A stretch of 51,524 bases of DNA, taken from contig CAMUKG010000013.1 in assembly GCA_947089425.1 (NCBI GenBank), positions 1-51,524 of the forward strand, in the 5' to 3' direction. Source of the stretch: an uncultured Clostridia bacterium. GTDB taxonomy: Bacteria; Bacillota; Clostridia; Christensenellales; Pumilibacteraceae. A program made the translations under genes and the position numbers. Shown here piece after piece: positions 1-9,822 of the stretch. The notes under the pieces are model-generated. The model was given only the letters and a program-made list of their open reading frames with translations. It did not search any database and was not told where the DNA came from. The stretch's first letter is position 1. The number at the start of each line of letters is the position of its first letter.

Positions 1-2
1 CC

Positions 3-134
3 GAAGGGGAGAGCGAAATGCCCTTAAAATCAATGAAATTCAACTTTCCCGTGTACAAAGACGGGAAAGAGGTACGGGAAATCTTTTTGAATAACAGCAC
101 AAACGTCGAATGTTTGGCTGTGTTTCAACTTTAA
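3..134 (+). CDS. C-terminal end of an unknown protein (cut by window start)
   Basis: An open frame enters from the left edge and stops at a TAA at 132-134, giving about 43 residues that end in NVECLAVFQL. The composition (alternating hydrophobic and charged residues, FNFPVYKDGKEVREIF) looks like the end of a beta-rich protein. The other two forward frames stop earlier or read as arginine-rich nonsense. No family is recognised, and no start is visible. A small inverted repeat follows 9 bases later, before the promoter of the next gene, which fits a gene end here. Confidence 0.45.
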   Translation, partial: EGESEMPLKSMKFNFPVYKDGKEVREIFLNNSTNVECLAVFQL

Positions 135-142
135 CAAAACAG

Positions 143-161
143 GCGTTATAAATAATAACGC
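143..161. terminator. Short inverted repeat after the partial gene
   Basis: GCGTTAT (143-149) and ATAACGC (155-161) form a 7-bp perfect stem with a 5-base loop. There is no T-run after it, so it is only a weak terminator candidate for the gene ending at 134. Confidence 0.3.
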
Positions 162-183
162 GAATTTGCGATAAAAATAACTA

Positions 184-212
184 TTGACAAAACAGTATTC
201 TTATGCTACAAT
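184..212 (+). promoter_or_regulatory. Sigma-70-type promoter of surface lipoprotein copy A
   Basis: TTGACA (184-189), a 17-bp spacer, and TACAAT (207-212) preceded by TG at 204-205 (extended -10). This predicts a start near 219 and a leader of about 70 nt that contains the hairpin at 228-271. Confidence 0.75.
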
Positions 213-227
213 AACGTATAAACATTG

Positions 228-277
228 ACCGCGAGCAAGGGCGCTTGAAAGACAAGACTTTTGCGCGCGGTTTTTTT
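228..277 (+). terminator. Leader hairpin with U-tract (candidate attenuator), copy A
   Basis: ACCGCG (228-233) pairs with CGCGGT (266-271). An inner GCAA/TTGC extension follows after a one-base mismatch. Seven T (271-277) follow directly, and the next bases are ACGGAGG, the ribosome site of the gene starting at 290. The element lies downstream of the promoter at 184-212, so it is in the leader of its own gene and does not end the gene before. The same structure precedes copy B (5392-5441). Confidence 0.6.
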
Positions 278-726
278 ACGGAGGTTCTTATGAAAAAACT
301 AAGGATTGTGCTAATAGCGTTAGTGTTGGCGCTTGCGGCAGTGGGCGTTGCGGCGTGCACGGGAGAAACTTCCGCGAGCGAACACACGGTAACGTTCCAA
401 ATCGCGGGGGGGGGGAACGATTGAACCTCAAACCGTGAAAAACGGCGAATCGGCAATAAAGCCCGCCGACCCCGAAAGAATAGGCTTTACGTTCGAGGGG
501 TGGTATTTGGGCGACGTCGAATATACGTTTACCGAAGCGGTAACACAAGATATAACTTTAACGGCTAAATTTAGTTCCGTATTGGGCGGAGAGGGAACGG
601 CAAGCAGTCCGTTTACTATTGACGACGCCGAAGAGCTCAAACTTATGAGCGAATACATTGCGGCGGGAGCGAGCGAATTCGTTAGTGCGAACTATATTCA
701 AACGGCAGACATTGTTTCGACGCTCG
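229..726 (+). repeat. 5' module repeat, copy A (partner 5393-5892)
   Basis: The leader, signal-peptide region, poly-G tract and InlB-like repeat are duplicated in the next gene. The strongest part is 421-726 against 5587-5892, which differ at a single synonymous base in 306. Identity ends abruptly at 726/5892; downstream the two proteins are only moderately similar. This points to recent recombination or gene conversion confined to the 5' end. Confidence 0.85.
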
Positions 727-3700
727 AAGCAAAATCAAACCATGCGAGCATAAGCGAGTTTGCGGGAGTTTACGACGGAAACGGCAAAAGTCTTACCGTT
801 TCTCGACCTCTTTTCGATAAACTTTCGGGCGCGGTGAAAAATCTTAAACTTGCAGGCAACGCGGAAATAAGTTCGTCGGGCGCGGATATATCGGAGATTC
901 CCGCAGGTATTTTGGCAAATACGGCGGACGGCGCATATATTTCGAATTTAAACGTGAGCGGCAAAATAACTGCCGAACGCGCGGTTGCGGGCGGCATTGC
1001 GGGCGAGCTCAAAGGCGGAAGAATAGAGTATTCGAGCACCGCTGCGACTGTTAGCGGAAGAATAGCGGGCGGTATTGCGGGCGAAAGCAGCGGCGCTATC
1101 GTGAACTGCGTAGCTACGGGCAATGTGACGGCTACGGGAAATAGCGCGGCGAGCGGAATAGGCGGCGGCATTGCGGGCATTATTAAAGAGAACGGACTCG
1201 TTCAAAACAGCGGCTACGGCGCGAATTTAAATTCGAGCGGCGAAGCGGGCGGCATAGCAGGTCGGAAAGAAAACGGCTCGGCAATTTTCCGTGCGTTCGT
1301 TTTCGGCAACGGCAAAATAGGGGGCGAAAACGCGGGCGCGATTGCGGGCTACGTAGAATCGTCGCTGTATCATTATGAAGATATAGTGAATTGCGCGGTG
1401 GGCGCCGACATTAGTGTTGTTTCTAAAAACGCGGCAATAGTTACGGAGGGCGAAAGCGTAGTTCATTTCTTTACGTCGTTGGGGCTTCCCGAAAACGTTT
1501 GGAATTTAGACGGCGACGCTCCCGCTCTCAAATCGGAAATCGGAGCGGCTCCCGCCGAAGTGGAACTCACTGTAAGCGGAAAAAAGAGCTCGGTGCCTTA
1601 CGGCTCGCACGTGCAAGGCGAATTGTTCACGAACGCGGAACCGTCGTTGCATTTTTCCACGCTTATAGAACTCGACTCGGCGCACATCTTGAACAAAGCC
1701 GAGCCTATTCACGAGACTTATGCGGGCGGGTTCACGTCCGGTAACGCCGAAATAGAATTTGCCGCAAACGGCGCGACGCTTAAAGCGGACAAAAACACGG
1801 AAGCGCAAGCTCTTACTTTTCGTAAAATTTATTTCCGCAAAGATAAGTTTACTTACACTCCCGACTTTTCAAATCCTTCGTCAGCTTACGACGTGGAGTA
1901 CGACGCTCCCGTCAGCATATATACTTGCGGTGAAAACGTTTACGCTTTTGTGGTGACAAAAGACCAAATACAGTCGGGCTACGTTGCGTTTTTGGAGTCT
2001 TACGTTAAAACCGATACGGGGTGGGAACACGCCGACAGTTGGTATCCCCAAGCGGACGACTTTAAGGGCGCTTATTCGTACACCACTAATTTCTCGCTCG
2101 TGTCGGTGATGAAGCACTTTGTGATTATCGACGGCGAATACGTTGTGAAAGACGGCGAAGGTTACTATCTCACAAGATATATGCCCCGTTATCTCGACCA
2201 TGACGGCGTTTTGCTCGAAGAGGGCAAAGTTGTGGCGGGGCGCGGACAAACGGTAATGTTTTTGGGCGACAGCGAGAATAACGCTCCCAAAACGGCGCTT
2301 TTTTTCGACGTGAACTACGAAGGCTATGTTGACTTTATTTACTTTAACGACAAAGGCGAGCTAGTGAGCTCCACAGGTTCGCCCGTTACAAACGCCACCG
2401 CCGATTTTTTGGGCGGAAGCTGGTTCGACGGAACGAACAAATACACGTTTAACGTTGAAAACGGCACCGTTGCGATTACAAGCGCGAGCGGCAATCAAAA
2501 CGTAGCTTTCACCGTGAGCGGGAATATTGTTTCGTTTGCGGCGAGCGGAAAAAATTATGTTCTTATGCTTGCTCCCACTGAATTCGGTGCCTATAAGCTC
2601 GTATCTGAAAATTCTGCCGACGAACTTAATATTGCGACTTATATCGACAACGCGTTCGACGGAAAGTGGCTCACCGAGAACGGAGACGTTTTGAACGTGG
2701 CGAGCGAACCTGCGGCAAGCGTAACATTTAAGGGCGAAACGGTTCAAGCGCATGAGGCTGTATATAACGGAGTTCAAGCCGTTCACTTCGAGGCGGACGG
2801 AAAAGAATACTATTTGGTTGCCTATCGCGACGAGGGCGTCACGCTTTTGTATCGCGACAACGTTGCCGTGAGCGCGTTTTCCGCTCGAATGCTCGAAGAG
2901 CTTTTTGCGGGCGAATTCGTTTCGGTTGCAAACGGCGCAAAAATAACGCTTTCGATTACCGACGAGTTTGCCGTAACTTTTAAAGAGGGCGCCGCCGATG
3001 CGCAAACCGCGAACGCGAAACCCGTAGTTATAAAAGGCGAGAGCGAAAACGAATACGGAATAGAGTTTACGCTCGGAGCGGACACTTTCACCGCGCTTCG
3101 CAAAAACGACGCCGTTGTGCTCGCGAGCGAAAATAGGACGCTCGCTTTCACGACGGCCAAGCTTTTCAAAAGGTTTGTTGTGGAATACACCAACGGGCGC
3201 GAAATGCTTAAAATCACCGAAAACGGCACTTTCGTTCGCTACGAGCGCGGCACGACTCCCGCCGAAACGGACTATGTCGAGCTTACGGCGGAATATCGCG
3301 ACGAACGCGCCGTATACGGCGGCGAAAATCGCGGCTTTGTGCTCAGCCACAAAGAGGGAACCGATAAATTTTTCTTCTACGCCGACGTCGACGCGCAAAA
3401 TATTCAATACTTCCGTGCTCGTCCCGACGCGCAAACGGGAAAGGACGTTGTGCAAAGAGCTAACAACTTTGTTCCGGAGAGCGAGATTGAGCATTTGTTT
3501 GGCGCGGTTTTCGCACGCACCTACGACGGAAATCCGGACACGCTCACTTTTGCTACCGACGGAACGCTTACCAGAGTGTATACGGCAAGTATCGGCGGAG
3601 AGCAGACCGAAGAATTGCTGTGGTATCCCATATTAAACTATAACAGAAACACTCAAACTTCGAGACTTGCGGCATACACTTTTGAGGACGGCGACAACGG

Positions 3701-5321
3701 AATCGGCTTTACTACGCTCATCGACTTTACCGCCACAGGAATAAAGTGGGGACTCAATTCGTATTTCACGCCCGAAGTGCAAGCTGTTTTCGCCCCCTTT
3801 ATGGCGCTCGTATATAAAAATTCCGAAAACACAATGCTCGAAGTTTTGTCAGACGGCATTCGTTTGACTTTCCTAAAAAGAAAGGAAACGGAGAAAGACG
3901 GAGTTGTTTCCGTTATTTATTCGCAAACAACGTCTTCGTATTCGTTCGATACGTTTGAAGAGGAAAACGAAGTTATTACCGTTACCATGACCGAAAGAGG
4001 AATGGGAATTGACGAGCCTCGTAGCGCGAGCATGGTGCTTTCTAAGAGCGGAGACGAAAGCGCGGCAACTCTTACCGTTGCGGACGGCGCGGCTCAAAAA
4101 TTTGCGGGCGAGACAATGCTCTCTTACGAAGAACTTGCGGGCGACTATATAAACGACGGCACAACGTATTCGTTTAAAGTTAGTTCGAGTTACTATGGAC
4201 CCAGGATTTCGCTCGAATACAAAGAGGGAAGCGCCACAAGAATATACAATTATTCAACGTCTAACGGCGTTATAATAATGAGTAACGGAAAACAGGCGTT
4301 GCCGTTGGTAAATACGGCTACGAATAAAAACAAGTACGTTTGGAAAGAGGGAAGCAGTCTTATGATTGGCGACAGCCTCGACGCAAGCAAAGCTATTGCC
4401 GCCGAGAACGCCGCTATCGCGGGAATGCCGTCTATCGACGAACTCAAAGAAATGCTTGACGGCAAAGAATTTACCGCCGCCGACGGTTCCGTTGTGTCGT
4501 TCGAGTCGGGCTCGAGTGTTTTTACGGGCGCGTATTTCCAAATCACGGACGGAGAAACCGAACTGTATTTGGAAAGCTATTCGCGCGACGTAGGCGTGTA
4601 TACTTTATTGTTCGGTGACGATTTCTCGGTTGATACGCGTTGCGTGCTTGTGCACTTAAACGAAGCGGGAATAACCAAACTTTTGGTGGGCGAAACGGTT
4701 GAAACCGCCACGAAAGAATACAGTCCCGCCGTAACGTTCCCGTCCGTTGACGAAATGAAAAATATGCTTCTTAACACGGGATATAAAGCGACCGACGGAA
4801 CTACGGCTATGTTCTATATGGATAAAACGATAGTAAAAGAATACTATACGCTTAATTTGAACGGAGAAACTTGCTATTATAAGAGCGGGTCTTTCGAAAA
4901 TGGCTTGTATACTTTTGAATTTGATGATGATTTTATGACTAATGCAACGGTAATCGTAACGTATTCGGCTACGGGAATAGAAAAAATCACGGTTGCCGGA
5001 AAAGATTATTTGCCTATCGCGTTGCCCACAATCGACGAACTCAAAAATATGTTAGACGGAAAAACGTTTGTAGACGAATACGACGAAACGCAAACGATAA
5101 CATTTGCAATTTCGACAGATTGGTTAGGCGATGAAAGTTTTGAATTGACGATTGCAGGCGATGAAAAAACGTACTTTTTCGAGAGTTGTACGCAAGACGG
5201 AGTTACCTACACGCTCACATTTAAATTTAGCACGGTTAAAACCGTTGTTGTCACTCTTTACCCCGACGGCACCGTGCAAAAAATAACGATAGGCGACACG
5301 GAATACATTTCCGCCGCATAA
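290..5321 (+). CDS. Giant surface lipoprotein, copy A, frameshifted OFF at a poly-G tract
   Basis: The start is ATG 290 behind GGAGG (280-284). The protein opens with a lipoprotein signal peptide (lipobox VAAC, Cys23). With 10 G at 406-415 translation ends at TGA 422-424 after 44 residues. With 9 G it would continue for about 1676 residues, and the long downstream frame is fully intact to 5321. Order after the tract: InlB/Listeria-Bacteroides-type repeat (FEGWYLG), GLUG-like glycine repeats (GGIAGE, GGIAGI, about 780-1370), about 900 residues of repeated beta-rich modules, and three C-terminal repeats of about 95 residues, each starting PSIDELK-like (4428, 4741, 5026). No LPXTG motif or C-terminal anchor is seen. 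Likely a lipid-anchored cell-surface adhesin or binding protein; the ligand is unknown. Paralogue of the next gene. Confidence 0.8.
406..415 (+). repeat. Poly-G tract of 10 (OFF register)
   Basis: Ten consecutive G after ATCGC, in codons 39-42 of the lipoprotein. The paralogue has 9 G at the equivalent site and reads on as IAGGGTIEP. Here the extra G gives IAGGGND and a stop. Homopolymeric G tracts of this length are classic slipped-strand contingency sites. Confidence 0.9.
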
Positions 5322-5345
5322 CAAGTTTAAATGCACTTAAAGAAT

Positions 5346-5374
5346 TTGACATTTTAAATTTTATATGCTATAAT
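5346..5374 (+). promoter_or_regulatory. Sigma-70-type promoter of surface lipoprotein copy B
   Basis: TTGACA (5346-5351), a 17-bp spacer, and TATAAT (5369-5374) with TG at 5366-5367. This is a full-consensus promoter with extended -10, placed after the stop of copy A. Copy B can therefore be transcribed independently. Confidence 0.85.
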
Positions 5375-5391
5375 AGCACACAATAAAAATA

Positions 5392-5441
5392 ACCGCGAGC
5401 AAGGGCGCTTGAAAAACAAGACTTTTGCGCGCGGTTTTTTT
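5392..5441 (+). terminator. Leader hairpin with U-tract (candidate attenuator), copy B
   Basis: ACCGCG (5392-5397) pairs with CGCGGT (5430-5435), with an inner GCAA/TTGC stem. T at 5435-5441 follows, then ACGGAGG. Apart from one base it is the same element as at 228-277. It sits between this gene's own promoter and its ribosome site, so full-length mRNA requires read-through. Confidence 0.6.
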
Positions 5442-5892
5442 ACGGAGGTTCTTATGAAAAAACTGAGAATAGCGCTAATAGCGTTAGTGTTGGCGCTTGC
5501 GGCAGTGGGCGTTGCGGCGTGCACGGATAATAACGCGCCCGCAAGCGAACACACTGTAACGTTCCAAATCGCGGGGGGGGGAACTATTGAACCTCAAACC
5601 GTGAAAAACGGCGAATCGGCAATAAAACCCGCCGACCCCGAAAGAATAGGCTTTACGTTCGAGGGGTGGTATTTGGGCGACGTCGAATATACGTTTACCG
5701 AAGCGGTAACACAAGATATAACTTTAACGGCTAAATTTAGTTCCGTATTGGGCGGAGAGGGAACGGCAAGCAGTCCGTTTACTATTGACGACGCCGAAGA
5801 GCTCAAACTTATGAGCGAATACATTGCGGCGGGAGCGAGCGAATTCGTTAGTGCGAACTATATTCAAACGGCAGACATTGTTTCGACGCTCG
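5393..5892 (+). repeat. 5' module repeat, copy B
   Basis: Partner of 229-726. It covers the leader hairpin, signal peptide, poly-G tract and InlB-like repeat. The last 306 bases carry one mismatch to copy A, and similarity drops sharply after 5892. Confidence 0.85.
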
Positions 5893-8800
5893 CCGAGCCT
5901 ATAAAAAACTTTACGGGCGAATACGACGGCGGAAATAAATCGCTTTCGCTCGCTTCTCCGTTATTCGCCACTCTCGGCGGCACCGTTAAAAACCTTACGG
6001 TAAACGGCGAAATCGAATATAAAGGCGACAACGCGGGACTTATTGCTAACGTTGCCGACGGCGCCGTTATATCCAAAGTTACGGTAAGCGGCAGTGTTAC
6101 CGCGCCACGCGGCACGGCGGGCGGCATAGCGGGCATTTTCAGCGGAAGAGCGGAATACGTTAACTCTTCGGTTGCGGTTTCGGCGCGCGTTGCGGGCGGC
6201 ATAGCGGGCGAAACCGGCGGCGCTATTTTAAACGGTACCGTTACGGCAAACATATCCGCTGACCGTAGCGGCGGCGGTATTGCGGGCGTGCTAAAAGAAA
6301 ACGCGCTCGTTCAAAACTGCGGTTATAGCGGTTCGGTGCGCGCGGGTGAAAACGCGGGCGGCGTTGCAGGCAGTAAAGAGGCAGGTTCTGCCGTGTTCCG
6401 CGCGTTCGTTTTCGGCGACGCGAGCATAGAGGGCGAGAACGCGGGCGGTATTGCTGGCGTGCTTGGTTTCGACGTTATGAAATACGACGACGTGCTCAAA
6501 TGTATGGTTGGCACTTCGGTAACGGTTACGGGAAGCAAGCAAGTAACCGAATGCGACGGCGTTTTTAACCTCGACGCGTTTGCGGCTCTCGGACTTCCCG
6601 CCGAAGTTTGGGACGTTAGCGGCACAGTGCCCGCGCTTAAAGCCGAAATCGGAGAATTGCCCGCGCAAATAGCCGTTAGCATAAACGGCGAAGAAAATTC
6701 GGCGGCTTACGGTTCGCACGTTCGTGGCGAATTGTTCGACGACAACGACTTGCACTTTTCCACCCTTATAGAACTCGATTATAACGCCGAACTGAAAACT
6801 ATCGAAGTTTCCAACGAGGCGCTAAACGGCGTTTTTGCGAGCGGCCACTCCGAACTCGAATTTACCGAGAACGGCGCGCTTTACACAGCGAGCAAAGCGA
6901 CGGGCACGAAAACGCTTACCTACACGGGTTCGCGCGTGAACTACGAAAAGTATTACGACAGTTGGTGGGGCAAAGACGTTGATTATGCCGCGCATGTTCA
7001 CGGCTATTCCGACGGCACGAACGAATACGCTTTCATGATAGAAAAGGAGCTTATAAAAGAGGCAAACCCCGACTTTATAGGCTACCTATATATGTTCGAG
7101 AAAAAAGACGGCAAATGGGCGCTCGCCAAAGAGTGGACTCCCAAAACCGACGCTTTCGTCGGCTCATATGTTGCGACTTCGGAAAGCACGGAACTTTATC
7201 TTATAGTTGACGGTACTTACACTGTCGACGAAGTGCAGGGCACCGAAGTGGGTTGTTATTACACCGAATTTTCGGTATATGTCGGCGGCGAATTCAGCCG
7301 AAAGGCGAACGGCAGGGGAATAACGGCAATGTTTTTCGGAAGCACGGCGAACGGAAACGCATATATTCCCGCGCTCGTGTATGCCGAAGACAACGCCGAT
7401 TCGTTAGACGTAATACGTTACGTGAACGGCGAACTCATGTCTTATGCTTATTCGAATTTCGGAAGCTATACCTATTCCGACTTTTTGGCGTCGGGGAAAT
7501 GGTTTGACGGCGAAAAAAATTACGATATAAATGCGCAAGACAAAACCGTTGCAATCGGCGGCGGCTCGCCCGTGCAGTACGAATTATCGGAAGAGAACGG
7601 AAGTATTTCGTTCTCGGCGGGTAGCGAAAGCTACAACCTCATGTTGGGGCTAAACGCTTACGGCGACTATAAGCTTTATTCCGTAAACTCGGATAAGCAA
7701 TTCGTTGCTGTGGCTTATACCGACGGCGCGCTTGCGGGCACTTGGCGCGCGGGCGATACCGTTATAGCGGTTGGCGAAAGTTCGGTAACGGTAAACGGCG
7801 AAGCGGCTACGGGCGTGAAAAATGCGGTGTATAACGACGCGCTCGCGTTGCGTTTTGTTGATAGCGCCAACGCCGAATATTACTTGGTGCAATATGCCGA
7901 TTCCGTTTCGCTATTATATAAGAACGGCGCGCGTTCGTTTGCCGTTAAGGAAGAAACGCTCGAACTCTACGAGGGCACTTTCGTGTCGTTCGTTCACGGA
8001 CAAAGGGCGGAAATTACTATAAACGCCGCCGACTTTTCGGGTTCGTATAGGTTCGGCGCAAATTCTTGGCAAATTACGCCTCGCCTAATCTTTAACGAAA
8101 CGCTCGGTGTCGTAACCGTTGCATTCGAGGCAAATTCCACCACATACGTTATAGTGTTCTATGACGAAATCACGATTATGGCGGTTGACGTGAATTCCGC
8201 CGAACAGCTGTTTTTCATAACTCCCGAACTTATGCAAAAATACGTTGTTTCCGATTATACAAACGGAACGCAAATGCTTGAAATAACCTCGTCGGGCACA
8301 TACGCGATTTACGACAGAGGCGGCGAAAAGGGAACGCCGAAAGGACTGACCGCGAACTATCTTGAAAGACACAACTTTTCGCTCGTGGCTTACAACGGCG
8401 ACTCTATCGACAAGTTCTTTACGTTCGACGAATACGGAAACGTGTATTACCGCGACGGCGAAAGCGGCGATATTATTTGTGCCTTTGTGCCCGATTCGGC
8501 AGTTCAAGCGGCTGTGGGGACGTATGCGAGCAACAACGGTTTCGGATTGGGCATCGAGGTTAGAACCACTCTTCATTCCGACGGAAGAATAACCGAAACA
8601 TATACCGAAAAAGACGGCACCGAACATAAAGACGTGGAAAGACGTTGGTATCCCGAACTCAACACGAAAAAACAGGTGACGCTTCTTATATATGACGAAT
8701 CCACGGGAATGAACGTTTATTACCTTAAAGAAGCTTTGGGGCTTTCGCTTTTCGGCGGCGATATAATTTACTATAACGAAGACATATACGAATATATGAT

Positions 8801-9698
8801 TTTGTCGAACGCCTACAAAACTCCCGACGGCGGCGTGGTGCAAATCGCGGGAGCTTCGGCGGTTGACTATAACGGCACAAGATACTCTGTTACCGCGTCG
8901 GAGGGCTCGGAGAACGGCGCAACCATTTCGCTCGAATATATTCAGAACGGTTCTCCTGTGTCAGCTTCGCTCGCTTTCGCAAAGGCGGACGGAAACATTA
9001 CGGTAACGTTCACAACGGGGAGCGATACGTTCGCGCTCACTCCCGTAGAAGTTAAAGATATAGGCGACCTGACGGGAACGTACCGTAGCGGAGAAACAAT
9101 TTACACCGTTTCCATATCGGAATATAACGGAAAAACGGTTGTGAAAATAGAAAGCGACGATTACACCGATATTGGGCTCAGATATGCCGACGACGGAGAA
9201 ACGGTGCTTGCGGTACAAGGTTTTATTTTCAATCCGGTGCCTGAAACGGTTACATTGTATATCCGTAAAGACGGCGAAAACTTGATTGTTTACAGCTCGC
9301 TTTCCGACACGTCTCCCAAAACGGCAACGCCCATAACCGTGAGCATTACAAGCTATTATCATACTTATAAGTTAGGAGAGAAAACAGCCGCGATTGAATT
9401 GGTTCAAGACGATTGGGATGATTGGGTTACGGCTCTGACTCTTACCGACGGCGATAATACTTCGGTTTATTATTACAGATACAGCTATTATTCGGACGAT
9501 AACTACGCAATGTGTTTTGAAAATAGACGTTACGAAAGCATTTACGTTCGCGTAACCGAAAACTCCGACGGCTCGATAACCATTTCGATAGGCTCGCAAA
9601 AAGACGAGCAAGAGGGCGACGAAAAGTACACTTGGGAGAATTCGATTCCTCTTCCGCCTCTTCCGCCGCCCCCTCCGCCCGCGCCTCCTTTGCCGTAA
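5454..9698 (+). CDS. Giant surface lipoprotein, copy B, in-frame (ON)
   Basis: ATG 5454 is chosen because GGAGG (5444-5448) lies 5 bases upstream and the signal peptide begins there (MKKLRIALIA, lipobox VAAC, Cys23). An in-frame TTG at 5409 would put the leader hairpin inside the coding region and is unlikely. The product is 1414 residues: lipid anchor; InlB-like repeat (about 32-76, IAGGGTIEP then FEGWYLG) encoded across a 9-G tract; GLUG-like glycine repeats (about 200-340); and a long series of beta-rich modules that recur with a G-x-W/Y/F pattern (FLASGKWFDG, ALAGTWRAGD, DLTGTYRSGE). The tail is proline-rich (PLPPLPPPPPPAPPLP) and ends without a sorting signal. Likely a surface adhesin or scaffold. 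It differs from copy A in lacking the three C-terminal repeats. Confidence 0.85.
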   Translation: MKKLRIALIALVLALAAVGVAACTDNNAPASEHTVTFQIAGGGTIEPQTVKNGESAIKPADPERIGFTFEGWYLGDVEYTFTEAVTQDITLTAKFSSVLGGEGTASSPFTIDDAEELKLMSEYIAAGASEFVSANYIQTADIVSTLAEPIKNFTGEYDGGNKSLSLASPLFATLGGTVKNLTVNGEIEYKGDNAGLIANVADGAVISKVTVSGSVTAPRGTAGGIAGIFSGRAEYVNSSVAVSARVAGGIAGETGGAILNGTVTANISADRSGGGIAGVLKENALVQNCGYSGSVRAGENAGGVAGSKEAGSAVFRAFVFGDASIEGENAGGIAGVLGFDVMKYDDVLKCMVGTSVTVTGSKQVTECDGVFNLDAFAALGLPAEVWDVSGTVPALKAEIGELPAQIAVSINGEENSAAYGSHVRGELFDDNDLHFSTLIELDYNAELKTIEVSNEALNGVFASGHSELEFTENGALYTASKATGTKTLTYTGSRVNYEKYYDSWWGKDVDYAAHVHGYSDGTNEYAFMIEKELIKEANPDFIGYLYMFEKKDGKWALAKEWTPKTDAFVGSYVATSESTELYLIVDGTYTVDEVQGTEVGCYYTEFSVYVGGEFSRKANGRGITAMFFGSTANGNAYIPALVYAEDNADSLDVIRYVNGELMSYAYSNFGSYTYSDFLASGKWFDGEKNYDINAQDKTVAIGGGSPVQYELSEENGSISFSAGSESYNLMLGLNAYGDYKLYSVNSDKQFVAVAYTDGALAGTWRAGDTVIAVGESSVTVNGEAATGVKNAVYNDALALRFVDSANAEYYLVQYADSVSLLYKNGARSFAVKEETLELYEGTFVSFVHGQRAEITINAADFSGSYRFGANSWQITPRLIFNETLGVVTVAFEANSTTYVIVFYDEITIMAVDVNSAEQLFFITPELMQKYVVSDYTNGTQMLEITSSGTYAIYDRGGEKGTPKGLTANYLERHNFSLVAYNGDSIDKFFTFDEYGNVYYRDGESGDIICAFVPDSAVQAAVGTYASNNGFGLGIEVRTTLHSDGRITETYTEKDGTEHKDVERRWYPELNTKKQVTLLIYDESTGMNVYYLKEALGLSLFGGDIIYYNEDIYEYMILSNAYKTPDGGVVQIAGASAVDYNGTRYSVTASEGSENGATISLEYIQNGSPVSASLAFAKADGNITVTFTTGSDTFALTPVEVKDIGDLTGTYRSGETIYTVSISEYNGKTVVKIESDDYTDIGLRYADDGETVLAVQGFIFNPVPETVTLYIRKDGENLIVYSSLSDTSPKTATPITVSITSYYHTYKLGEKTAAIELVQDDWDDWVTALTLTDGDNTSVYYYRYSYYSDDNYAMCFENRRYESIYVRVTENSDGSITISIGSQKDEQEGDEKYTWENSIPLPPLPPPPPPAPPLP
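5573..5581 (+). repeat. Poly-G tract of 9 (ON register)
   Basis: Nine G after ATCGC, encoding Ala-Gly-Gly-Gly in frame with the rest of the 1414-residue protein. One slip in either direction would truncate the protein after roughly 45 residues or a little more. Confidence 0.9.
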
Positions 9699-9738
9699 AT
9701 TTCGTTTAACGGTTTGAGCGGCTATCGGAAATCTTTTA

Positions 9739-9772
9739 AAAGAGAAACTCTTTTTCGGAGTTTCTCTTTTTT
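9739..9772 (+). terminator. Rho-independent terminator after lipoprotein copy B
   Basis: A 12-bp perfect stem (AAAGAGAAACTC at 9739-9750 with GAGTTTCTCTTT at 9758-9769), a 7-base loop, and a T-run to 9772. Confidence 0.9.
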
Positions 9773-9790
9773 GTATTGTCGGAAAAACGG

Positions 9791-9819
9791 TTGACAAATT
9801 TTTCAATAGGGAATATAAT
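9791..9819 (+). promoter_or_regulatory. Promoter of rex
   Basis: TTGACA (9791-9796), a 17-bp spacer, TATAAT (9814-9819): a full consensus sigma-70 promoter. The palindrome at 9823-9844 covers the predicted start site. Confidence 0.85.
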
Positions 9820-9822
9820 ATA

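Noticed and set aside
406..415. Treating the poly-G difference as only a sequencing error
   Set aside because: It cannot be excluded without reads, but the tract recurs in the same context in three surface genes and housekeeping genes show no frameshifts. Kept as a finding with this caveat.
2361..3494. A long antisense open frame (377 codons) opposite lipoprotein copy A, and many similar ones opposite other genes
   Set aside because: The GC-rich third positions of the real genes keep the opposite strand open. The antisense products are Arg/His/Phe-rich, have no ribosome site and match no family.
5392..5441. Reading the leader hairpin as the ordinary terminator of lipoprotein copy A
   Set aside because: The consensus promoter of copy B (5346-5374) lies between the stop of copy A and the hairpin, and the same hairpin stands before copy A.
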